Shown here piece by piece: positions 49,766 to 59,999 of a stretch of 64,000 nucleotides of DNA; the stretch's first letter is position 1, and each line of letters opens with the position of its first letter. Location of the stretch: the NCBI GenBank assembly GCA_002099365.1, contig MSED01000010.1, positions 62,001-126,000 of the forward strand. Reading direction: 5' to 3'. This stretch comes from Phialophora verrucosa. Lineage: Eukaryota > Ascomycota > Eurotiomycetes > Chaetothyriales > Herpotrichiellaceae. Under the pieces are notes generated by a model, which made no database searches, had not been told where the DNA came from, and was given only the letters and a program-made list of their open reading frames with translations. The position numbers and the translations under genes were made by a program.

Positions 49766-49767
49766 TA

Positions 49768-50708
49768 GTAATCATTGTTGACCTGCTCATACCGCACCGG
49801 CTCTGATGGCCCAACCCTCGAAATGTCCCTTCTGCATGTGCGACGCCTTCGTACGAGTGTAACGACCCACCACAGGTGGTAATTTTATACGGATGCCAAG
49901 GAGCTTGTTGGAGAATTCGAGATTGACCAACAACCCTTTGAAACTGAGCTGTGATAGATCTGGAATTTTCAGATACCATTACTATACCTTACCTCCTTAT
50001 TCTTGAGCATGGAGTTGAGATCCCCACAAAGCCTGTATTCCAGTATGAAGTTCGTCTCCATTGGAACCCCAAAGGTGAGCGAATAGTCCTCCCGCATACT
50101 CCGTACATGTTGCTGTATCGTCTCAGAATGCCTCTTTTATTCAAGGAGGTTTGACCGACATTTGACGAGTGGATGATCTTCTACCTATTATCAGGATCTC
50201 ACAACAATAGGAGCCGTATTGACGGAAAATAACTGACACGAGGAACTAGAACTGGGTGGGTGGAGGATGTGGGCTGCGCGAGTAAGTAAGTGTGCGAGCG
50301 CAGGCAGTGCCTTTGCTTGGAGCTAAGCCCAATTGGGTCACGACGCTGAGTGCGTGACACCTATCATCATTTAAGCAAGCTCAGCCCGGCAGACATGATA
50401 CACATACACATTTCTATAGGATTTTCCTACCTCACCACGAGAGTTGATATACGTAGGGCAACGGCAATAAAACAGACAGATCGTTGTGTTCCCAGCTGTC
50501 GCCTGCAGGTCATCTACTGCTCATTGACTTTCTAATTTCTTACAGATGCTGCTGGATAGTACCGAGATCAAAGACCGGACAGCGAATCTATATGCTTTTT
50601 GGTGCATTCCTGATTGGCACTGGCCTCCTCTTGCTCAGATGGACCAGTGAGGTGGTTCAGGCTATCTGTATCGTCGCTGGAAGCTGACCACAAATTTGCA
50701 GTATACCT
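49768..50708. other. Intergenic region right of piggyBac copy 2
   Basis: About 940 bp of normal composition. Small frames occur (49,951-50,154; 50,350-50,535; 50,484-50,687; 49,758-49,979 minus) but none has recognisable content. It is the 3' flank of the hydrolase gene and, before the piggyBac insertion, would have adjoined the ABC promoter. Confidence 0.6.
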
Positions 50709-51820
50709 TTACAAGTATTTCTTCAAAAAGGAGCCCACAATATTGTAGCCCCTCTCGAATTCTTTCCTGCAGTGCGGGTCGTTGAGATCGCCGCTACAGA
50801 TTTTGTCAGGGTTTCTGGTCTCTTGAATTTCCCTGGATTCCAACACTCACCGCGCAGCCATCCATCCATGGGGCATATCGGCGAAGAACTCGACGTGTTT
50901 GTCAACCTTGAGGTTGGCCTCGAAGGCCTTGCAGGCCTGGACGTCCTCGTGCATGGACGGGAGAATGCAGAAGGGGATTGTGATGCTGTTCGCATCTTCG
51001 GGAGTGAGGAAGGACGGATGTGTCCCTGCAGCAGCGACAAAAGGTGTGTTGGCACCGGACTTGACAGCAATGACCTTTTGAAACCGGCATTTAGTATACT
51101 TGAGCCACTCACCCGATATATGGAGATCCTCCGCGCGGAAAGTCGAGAGACTACTGCTAGTGGAGTCTCTTCCTCGCCTGCATCTTTAGTGAGGATTTCA
51201 GACACAAAACGTACCTTGTACCCCCAGCAGAAACCCAGTGCCGCCCACTTCGAGATCTTGCCACCATCCTTGTCCGTGATATCCTTTACAATGCCCGGGA
51301 TCGCGCCTGCCGCTTCCGGGATCGACGCTGGACCCTCGATGAAAGCGCTAAACAACTTCATCTTCTCAGGCGTGTCAGGCGGAACCCAAGAGTGCTCTGC
51401 GACCTCGCCTTTCAAGAAGTCGGGTATGTAGACCTGAGTGTTGGTGGCATTGGCGAGCAAGTCGGCGCCCTGTAGAATCTGCGGGCAGAAGGCGAATATG
51501 TCGTAGACGAAAAGGATCGCTGAGGTGGCATCGGCTGGACCGGTTTTGTCTACTCAAAGTTGGTCTTGGAATACTTGGAAATCAATTTGGGCAACAGGGA
51601 AGCGGACATGTTTTCAAGCCTGCAAACGTTTCGAATGATCCGATGGCAGAGTACTCCGCCTTCACAGGTGGAATTGTGCAACACGCCTGTTGGCAGCGTC
51701 AGTCAAGTGGGCTTCCAAACGAGTTAACTGATTCCTGGAAGTAGATCTTGCCAGAGTGCGCAAGTCTACTCGGTGCAGTTGAAAATCAGCGCTTGTCATC
51801 ACCTTGCTGTGCTTTTCCAT
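50709..51820 (-). CDS. Dienelactone hydrolase-family protein (alpha/beta hydrolase)
   Basis: Five exons: 51,803-51,820; 51,608-51,686; 51,215-51,549; 50,851-51,074; 50,709-50,793. Introns are 116, 58, 140 and 57 bp, all GT-AG. Total 741 nt gives 246 aa. The start MEKHSK is a six-codon exon that splices in frame to ACCTIPPV, a common beginning in fungal members. The nucleophile elbow is GFCWGY with Cys140; Asp188 (SMHED) and His213 (MPHGWMAAR) complete the likely triad. The usual motif is G-x-C-x-G-G, so Tyr143 in place of the second Gly is odd. Family members hydrolyse dienelactones or related esters; the substrate here is unknown. It is transcribed in the same direction as the MFS gene 835 bp upstream. 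Confidence 0.88.
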
Positions 51821-52655
51821 ACTGTTGCAAGCTTTTTATTGTTCGGCGGTGATTCGGTGGAACAATTTTCGTTGAAACTCCTCGATTGTGGGAATCTATC
51901 ATCTAGTGCGCCACATGCTCAGTTTTAATCCTTTACTCGTTCATTTACTAGTCAGTCATGCGAAACATGCTTACGGCCGTATTGTGGGGATGCGACGCCG
52001 ATCGATCTTTGATCCCCCGATCCGGGGTTTAGAATACTCCGCACCGAAATTGCGTCCTATCGCGCATAAGGAACCTGTATATTCCGTAGAATATCCGCAG
52101 CACTTTCATTTCCTACTGGCTAAAGCTTCTGTCTCCCTTGGATTTCTCGCTGTGGACGGAATGCGATCATTCGCAAAGACCTCGACCCCTTCTTGGTGGA
52201 CTTACTTGACTCGCGGCCCTCCGCACCGCATCATCTGCACTCGTAAACCAGACCGTCTGTAACCATAACTCATTCTTGTACTCGTAGGATAAGAGATGCT
52301 TATGCTCAATGTTTCCCAAGAAGCTTCTGGTTCCCAGCAGGCTCGGTGAAACCATGAAACCGCCGATATCACGCCGATATCAAGACACCGGAGCAGCTTG
52401 GTAGAGATTGAAGCACACGTGGGCAAGGCTGAATGCCGTAGGAGGGCGCTCTCCAGACCGAGGTTTGTGTTGCAGCGATATCGTCGCAATATCTCTGTAG
52501 ACCCTTTCGCAGACACGGGACGCAATACCAAATAAGTAGCTTACAGTAAGGAGTCTGCGCGGCGTCGTTGCTGGGGCGTTACCTTCAGACGACCAAGGTG
52601 TCAAGTCGGCTACCCACCAATAGAAATTACCGTCTTGAAGTCATTTCATCATCGG
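51821..52655. other. Intergenic region between hydrolase and MFS genes
   Basis: 835 bp holding the hydrolase promoter and the MFS 3' flank. Overlapping frames of 124 aa (51,888-52,262, +) and 109 aa (52,202-52,531, -) show no domain, intron or bias that would support them. Confidence 0.55.
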
Positions 52656-54433
52656 TCACCCGGGAGCCGCATAGACGCTCCTCTGACGGATCCTTGTCCC
52701 ATACTTATACAATACGAAGGGGATGGGCAGAAGTCCAACAGTGACAAAGCCGAGAAGGCTGCTTGCCCAGCCTACGCCCATGGCGCGGTACCTACGATGT
52801 GATCTCGTTAGCAATCGACTGAACCATTGGTAGCAAGGGCTCATACAACTTGACTTGAATGAATGAGCGCTTGCGTAAGGGTTATGGATAGTACATGCTT
52901 CAGTTGGGGACCACGTGCACTCACATTTGCGACGTGAAGAGCGGGAACACCGCGCCGAGGACATATCTCAGTAGTCCATTCGCTGCAGCGGCGCTCGCAC
53001 CAGCCATCGGCCCATACACGTCCAAGAGGTACAGGATACAAGAGGAGAAAACGAGCACATTTCCAACTCCAAAGGGGATCGTGGCCAGAACAGGACTGAT
53101 CCAGTGAACACTCGGCTTCGCAGACCATGCAAACCAGAATAATCCGACAGGAAGCAGGAACGCCCCAATCAGAGCTGGGTACAAACGTTCTTCCGGGGGA
53201 AGATGAGAAAAATCCCCATTGGCCCGCATCGCCAGTGTCTTGCGTCGATAAATCATTTTGTCCATGGTGCTGAAGATAATGGTCGCTAATAGAACACCGA
53301 GTCCAATAGCAAGGAATACAAGTCCGCTTCGCCTGTATTGAAATGGTACACCTGAATCTCCGGGTACGGAGACCCGAAGACGAGAGGAAACGCTACGAAG
53401 AAGGCGAACAAGACGGAGAAATTGAAGGCTGTGTATAGGCTGAAAGAGATGACAATAGACTCCGTGAAGAGCATCCTCATGGGCCGAAGGATGGTGACAA
53501 TGAAGATGAAGCGCATCTTGGACATTCCTGGCGGCCCAGAATCTGAAGGCCCGGGAATGGAGAGACGTGTCGCCCTTTTTCGCAGGATGATGCTTTTATA
53601 AGTTTCGGAGCCGCAGGCGGTTACGATACAAGCGACGAGACCCCATAAAAGTGTTAGCCATTGAGTCCAGCGCCAGCCTTTATTCATCGTTACGTAACCG
53701 CCCAGTGCAGGGCCTAATACTGGACCCGCAAAGGGGGCCATGATAAACCAAGCGCTGGCGGTTGCTCGGTACAGAGGGGTGAAGAGGTCGGAATTTGTGC
53801 CTGCGCCAACGGCGAGACATGCTGACCCGAGGAGGCCTGCGAAGAAGCGGCAGATGACCAGTGATGCGAGATTTCGAGAGAAGCCTGCACCGAGGGTGAA
53901 CAGTAACGACGCCGGGAAGAAACTTATATAGACGGGTTTGCGACCCAGTGTTTCAGAGATCGGTGCTGATATCATGGGTCCAAATCCCAGGCCGAGGACG
54001 TAGACCGTCAACGGGATGACAGCAACAATTAGGGAGACGCCGAAATGACGTGCGACTTCCGGGCTGCCTAGATGGTTTGTCAGCGACAGGTGAGTACGAA
54101 GCATAAGTTCTTACTAGGTGTATAGACTGAAGAGCCGAATGTAATCGTAAAGCATTGCAAAGCTGGAATGATCGTGTTGTAGATTTTTTTCGACGTAGGC
54201 CAGTTCAACGGATTGTCGGGGTCATCCGGACCATCCCAGTCTTCGGCTGATCTGATTATACCATCGAGTCGATTACTTCGTGTCGGGACTCGGGGAGCTT
54301 CTCCGGTGGGCTTTTCCAAGTCCATCTGATGATTCGAGATGGGCACAACAATCGATTGGCACGTAGCTGAGTGGGGGGTTGGAGAGAAAGACATAGACTC
54401 TGCGTCAGGGGTCGCTTGAATAGATTTTGGCAT
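52656..54433 (-). CDS. MFS transporter, DHA1 (drug:H+ antiporter) type
   Basis: Model: exons 54,115-54,433; 53,374-54,067; 52,925-53,332; 52,656-52,791 with introns of 47, 41 and 133 bp. Total 1,557 nt, 518 aa. The cytosolic N-terminus carries the Tpo/FLR-type phrase WDGPDDPDNPLNWP. Motif A reads SETLGRKPVY and motif C GPVLGPALGGY. Twelve membrane segments are expected from the family. The 41-bp intron (53,333-53,373) is doubtful: its interior translates as VYHFNTGEA, which resembles the loop after TM6 in relatives. The alternative is a one-base frameshift there. The product would be a plasma-membrane exporter of small molecules. It is divergent from the carbonic anhydrase. Confidence 0.85.
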
Positions 54434-55111
54434 GATGTGCGCTGTAGTGTGGTTTTAGACGAGAAGAAGAGCCCGGAGTGCCTGGTTGCGGTCGCTTTGC
54501 CATGTGGTAGGAGCGTGTGATTGAATATCAACCACAGGAAATAGCATACAGTATGACCTCCGCAGATGAATAGAAGAGGAAAGTTGAAAATATAAAAAGC
54601 TTGGCACTTGTGTCATCGCCTTCTGAGTAAGGAGACCAAGGGCGGACCCAGGGACGAGGACATGACCTGTTGGAAGTGCTGGAACCGCATTGCCGAGGCA
54701 TTCATCACTATAACGAGTCGGCGTGATTTGTCAAATGGAGTATCAGTAATCAGTTCAGCGTTTCCTGGATGCTGTGCGAAAGGATAGGACTCTGCGCCTA
54801 CGTCCGTACGGAGTAAAGTGGAGACGTTACGATCTCTAAATCCCGTTGTCTTTTATTTCGGGGTATGAATTCGGGCCGGGATCTACAATCGTACCTTTTG
54901 TACTCTGTAGTCTTGCCAATCTTGCTAATCTCTGAGGAGACACGCTTCTTGATTGAAACGACTGACGACGCAATCAAAAATATATATCTTACTCCGTAAG
55001 CGCAGACTCAAGGTCAACCTGATCTCCAAAGCAGCAATACCGACGCAATTAGTCCACTAGATCACGCAAACCATCAAGCGCATACTTAGGACTTGTTTTG
55101 TCTAGGAAGAA
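54434..55111. promoter_or_regulatory. Divergent promoter between MFS and carbonic anhydrase genes
   Basis: 678 bp of non-coding DNA between two start codons pointing apart. A TATATAT run lies near 54,978-54,985, about 130 bp before the carbonic anhydrase ATG, and TATAAAAA at 54,591. No specific regulator site is recognised. Confidence 0.45.
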
Positions 55112-56023
55112 ATGGCATACCCAACAATTGCAGAGCTGATCGAGCGCAGCAAGTCTGTCAAAAAAGGGTCAACGCTATTAGATCTCCAAGGTTCTAATTC
55201 AGGAGCAGAGAATCGGCCAAAACCCACAAACCGGCATCCCTCCTTGCCGATTTACGTGCAAAGGGCACCAAGATGACTGGGACTCTTATCAGTACGTTGC
55301 ATGAATTCTAAAATAATGTCAGACCGAAGCAAGCCAATATAGCATACTAACATGCACTTTACTATTTACAGTAGCATGCATTGATCCTCGCTGTGTTCCG
55401 GAAACAATCTTCAACTTAAGCGCCGAAGGTATGTAACGCAGGTATATCAAGCGGGTTTTTTTGTCCCGATTTCCGTAGGCACTCCAACCACACATTCCGG
55501 CCATTGAAGCTGCATTTCCTCTAGTGTGTTTGTACCGACGCAGTTCAGGTCAACCGCGCTGACATGACTCTGGAAATGGCACAGAAGCCATCGTTCATCG
55601 AAATGGAGGAGGCCGCGTTCGTACGGCACTTGCGGACATCGCCATTCTCACCATCATCGTCGGACTTGATGAGGTCCTAGTCATGCATCACACTGACTGC
55701 GGATGCTTGCGGTACACCGACGAGGGCATGAAAAAGCAATTAAAGCTTCGATTTGGGCCCGGTAATGACGGGGTGATTGATGCAATGGATACGTCGGCCA
55801 TCGACAGGTGCGGCTACCTTTTCCTCTGTCTTTTCAAGGCTTACTAGGAGATATCTCGATTATCACATTCAACTCAAGCTGACTTATGATCAGTCTTGAA
55901 AACAGCGTGCGGGGCGATGTTGAGTTATTGAAGAAGTCGCCCCTTGTGCCGAAGGAACTGGCGGATAAGGCTCAGGGGTTTATATATGATGTCACGACTG
56001 GCAGTTTAACTCGTGTTATATGA
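55112..56023 (+). CDS. Beta-class carbonic anhydrase
   Basis: Five exons: 55,112-55,167; 55,209-55,291; 55,372-55,428; 55,585-55,807; 55,894-56,023. Introns are 41, 80, 156 and 86 bp. Total 549 nt, 182 aa. The enzyme interconverts CO2 and bicarbonate. Zinc ligands are Cys49 (ACIDPRC), His101 and Cys104 (HHTDCG); the Asp51-Arg53 dyad is present, so catalysis is expected. The start MAYPTIAELIERSKSV fits fungal relatives. The first intron can also end 6 bp earlier (35 bp), still in frame and adding two codons. There is no targeting peptide, so it is likely cytosolic. Confidence 0.9.
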
Positions 56024-56570
56024 CACCACGACACAAATGTAGGCATTGTGTTCATCTCAAAGACTGCGTGTTACTGTACTAACTGCATCGGAGATGTTCT
56101 GCCCGCGCTTCGAGGTTGTACAGGTAATTAGATGTAGGTCGTTAACTTCTTCACGCAGACACGCTTATGCACGGGCTGGCGAATAGTTAGCTTGCACGTG
56201 CAAGAACGCATAGAGGCCTGTCTAGGGGCCAATCGCTAGGAACGGTTATCTAGTCGCGGCCCTATCTCGGCATTAATACGTCCGGAACACGTGATGAGAA
56301 GCGGCTTAGTTACGTAATAAAGGATAGCTCCGTGCTCTGCCGTGGCTCCTGCGACGCTCTCCCGTCCTCGGCCGGGCATCCGTCACATGCCCGAGTAAAG
56401 CGGCCTCGCTCCCTTTCCTAAACGAAAATAGTAAGGGATAAAGCACAGTTCGGGGTATATATAATATATATATATATATATATTAAGTATAGCGTTAATT
56501 AATATAATTAGTACTTAGTTATATTTTCTAAGTATACTATATCTAATAGAATATAATCTACGCTATTTAC
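56024..56570. other. Intergenic region right of carbonic anhydrase, ending in AT repeat
   Basis: Normal composition to about 56,450, then a TA dinucleotide tract (about 56,456-56,485) and AT-rich DNA leading into the Gypsy-6 LTR. No coding frame is supported. The change of composition near 56,455 marks the edge of the RIP-altered block. Confidence 0.6.
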
Positions 56571-56926
56571 TATTACGGCCTATACTAGATCTAAGTATAC
56601 GTAACCGTATATAATAAAGGATAAGGCTATTAGCCGCGGCGACCATTTCCGGTAAGGCGCGCGTCTACTAAGCTTTGTCCTAATTAGGTAAGTAAGGCTA
56701 TATAATTATACAGCTAAATACTAATTAGCTATATATAACTAAAATCCTTAGCGGCTTACGCGTATACTAGAATCCTTAGCGGAGGGAAGTATTTATTTAG
56801 GGTAACGAATATTACGCCTTTTATACTCTTTTTCTCTCTTTAGTTTAGTCTCTTAATATTAAGTAATCTATATCTTTATATAATATTTACTCTATTCTCT
56901 TTCTATTAATATATTATATTATTATA
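56571..56926 (+). repeat. Gypsy-6 5' LTR
   Basis: 356 bp, TATTACGGCC...TATTATA, aligned along its length with the 360-bp LTRs of Gypsy-4. Confidence 0.88.
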
Positions 56927-56999
56927 TTAAACTAAACTTACCTTATTACTATTCTAAAAAGGAATTATAATATTCTACTCGAATAAAAACTAACTAAAA

Positions 57000-59617
57000 T
57001 AAACTAAAGCTAATAACTAAACTATTATTAACTATACCCGCCGATAATAATACAACTAACTAACTTAAATAACCTTAAGGCCGATAACTAAACTATCCTA
57101 TTAACTACTAAATAGAATACTAAACTTAATATTCTTAATAATAAACCTAGACTTACTAATATAGATTAATATAAATTATATATAACTAAAGATATTAAAT
57201 TAGCCCTATAGCTTTATTAACTATTAAGGTATAAAACCACGGCTAAAGTTAGAGCTATCTCTAAATAGACCCTTCTAAAAGTAATTAACTAAAGCCGAAA
57301 TATTATTATAGATTAGAAAGGCGCTATTTAAGATTTTTAGATCTAGATCGTTAAATAAAAGGAATAAATTATAGATCTTAATTATTAAATTATATAGAAA
57401 TAAGCTATTATTAACTACCTTAAATATAACTAAAGCGCGACCCTAGGACTAGCCTTAGTATAATATATTAATATCTCTAACCTTAAGCCTTTCTTTAATA
57501 GAAAGAAGCTTACCTTTAAATTATAAAGATCTAAAGTTCTTAGTAAGTTCTCCGCTAATACCTCTTAATTCCCCTTTAAAGAAATTAAAATAGTATATCT
57601 ATATAGCTATATTACTAAAGATATATAATATTACTTATAATTCCGCTATAGCTTTAATAAGAAGAACCTATTTATCGATACTATAGATATACTTAAGTTC
57701 TTAATAAGAACTTATACTAACCCTTATCGAGTTAAGAATATATAAGAAGAATATTAAGCCCTATATATAAAGGTAATAGAACTATTTAATAATTTCTATA
57801 CTAAATTTCTATATTTAGCTAATAAAGATAATATATCGAAAAACGACTTTTATTTTAACTTATAAAATAAATTAATATTAGCTTTATAAATAATAATTAT
57901 ATTAACTTTTTATATTTTATAAATCTATTAAAATATTACTAATATTTATTAATAAATTAATTAAGAATTATAATTAGTTAATAAAGAGAAGGCCCGCTAT
58001 AAGGCTCGCTATATATTAAGAAATAGATTAACTAATAAAGCTATATTAACTCTTACCTTAAATATATATATTATACTTATACTATTTCCGGAATCGAACC
58101 GAGAAAGCAGCTAGCCTTTATAAAACCGACTAACTTATAATAATATTATTAAGTAGACCCTAAGTCGCGCTAAAGTATATTTTATTTATCGCTAACTAAG
58201 ATACCTCTCCCGAGATTACTCTATAAAGGCCGAGAATAAAGCTATTAAGGTTAGCGAAGCCTAAAAGGAAGAACCGAGAAAAGAATAACTCTAGAGGAAG
58301 TCTCTTCTTTAAGAAAGTATAATATTAGTATCTCTTTTATTAATTTAAGTTAGTTATTAGGCGAAAAGTACTTTATTATATTATATAAATTATTATTTAA
58401 TAAATATATAATTTAAACCTTTACTTTAGTTAACTTTAAAGTAAATAAATTTATCTTTATTAATATTAAGCTCGCGCGCGATTTAACTTAATTCTTAAAT
58501 ATCTTTACTATTTATTTAAAGACCCCTTACCTTATAAAGAGATATAATAAGCGCCTTAGAAAGCTAGTTACTAAGATCTTAATCCTATATCTAAAAGTTA
58601 ATAGACGAAAATAATAAAACCTCTCTATATTTATACTAGACTTAAGGAATTATAATTTAATTTTAAGAAGAAAGTAGTTTACTTACTTTAATATATAGTT
58701 AGATATATAAAACTAGCGCTTACTTTAATCTTAAGACTATTAAAATAAGCTAATATTTATTCGAGAGATCTATATATTTCGCTAAAGCCTTTAAGTTATT
58801 ATAATTTTATAATAGTACTAAAAAAATATTACTAAATAAGATTAATTATTCGCCTATAAGAATAAATACTAAGCGGATAGACGAAATTCGTACCTCTAGA
58901 GATATATATATTTAAAAATAGTATTTAGACTAGATCTAGTCTCTAAACCTTCTTTAGTTAGGTATTTATTTATTAGATTTATTCTATAGACTATAACTAG
59001 CTATACTTATAAATAGAACCTATAAAACCGACTAAAAGTTATATATCGCGAATTAGTATTAACTTATACTGTAAGAATAGATAAAGGTAATAATATAAAA
59101 GTGTCTCTAAAGGATAGCTATACTAAAATAGAAGATAACTATATAAAAGTATTACTATCCCCTTAAAGTGTAGCTATAATAAATATTACTATAATTAGAG
59201 CGGTAAGATTCTATTAAAACCTAAAGAAGAAGGAGAATATATTATTTACTATAAGCCTTTATAAAATTAAAAGGCTTATTTAGGATTAAATAAACCTTTA
59301 AATAAAAGAGATTAAGAAATAGCTTATATAGCGGCTATTCCCTTAGAAATACTAAGAATTCTATAATATATTCTTAAAGAAGGCTTTAAATATACTCTTA
59401 CCCCTTTACCTCTATAACTACCGGATATAGCTAAAAGAGGAGTATAATTTAGGATATAGCCTCTTATATTAAATAAATATAAATAAACTCTTATTAATAA
59501 AGAAGTACCTTAAAGAGAACTTCTAAAAGGGGTTTATTAAGCCTAGTTAATCCCCTTTCGCTTTACTTATCTTATTTATTAAAAAAACTTAAAGGAAGAC
59601 TAAGATTTTATATTAAC
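57000..59617 (+). pseudogene. Gypsy-6 gag and partial pol remnant
   Basis: Parallel to Gypsy-4 27,070-29,690: gag about 57,000-58,350, protease region and linker to about 59,380, then the first part of RT. Stops are TAA/TAG and CA/TG are nearly absent. Confidence 0.72.
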
Positions 59618-59977
59618 TATAACGGTATAGTATACTAATAAAAGAAGGTAGAGCGAATACTATATAAAGATATAGATTACTTAATACTAAGAGACTAAAC
59701 TAGAGAGAGGGAAAGGGTATAAAAGGCGCGGTACTTATTACCTTAGATAAATACTTCCCTCCGCTAAGGATTTCGGTATATATATAAACTGTTAAGGATT
59801 TTAGTTATATATAGCTAATTAGTGTTTAGCTATATAATTATATAGCCTTACTTACTTAATTAGAATAAAGCTTAGTAAGTACGCGCTTTACCGGAAATAG
59901 TCGCCTATAGCCTATAGCCTTATCTTCTATTATACGCGGTTACGTATATATACTCGAACCTAGTATAGGCTGTAATA
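59618..59977 (-). repeat. Gypsy-5 3' LTR (minus strand)
   Basis: 360 bp, nearly identical in layout to 17,113-17,472 and 22,943-23,302. Confidence 0.88.
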
Positions 59978-59999
59978 ATACCCTCTCTCTTTAAGAAAG

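Larger units (their letters stand above)
56571..59617 (+). mobile_element. Gypsy-6: 5' part of a Ty3/Gypsy element, interrupted by Gypsy-5
   Basis: It starts with an LTR of the 360-bp family and follows Gypsy-4 through gag and protease into RT. It stops at 59,617 inside RT, at the place corresponding to 29,690 of Gypsy-4, where Gypsy-5 begins in the opposite direction. The remainder should lie right of the window. RIP-type changes are heavy. Confidence 0.85.

Noticed and set aside
51888..52262. 124-aa + strand frame between hydrolase and MFS genes
   Set aside because: No recognisable content, no introns, and an equally long frame lies on the other strand.
52202..52604. 109-aa and 74-aa minus frames 3' of the MFS gene
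   Set aside because: Overlapping frames in different phases with no domain content.
56456..56485. TA dinucleotide tract as a promoter or centromere signal
   Set aside because: A simple repeat at the edge of RIP-altered DNA with no neighbouring gene start.
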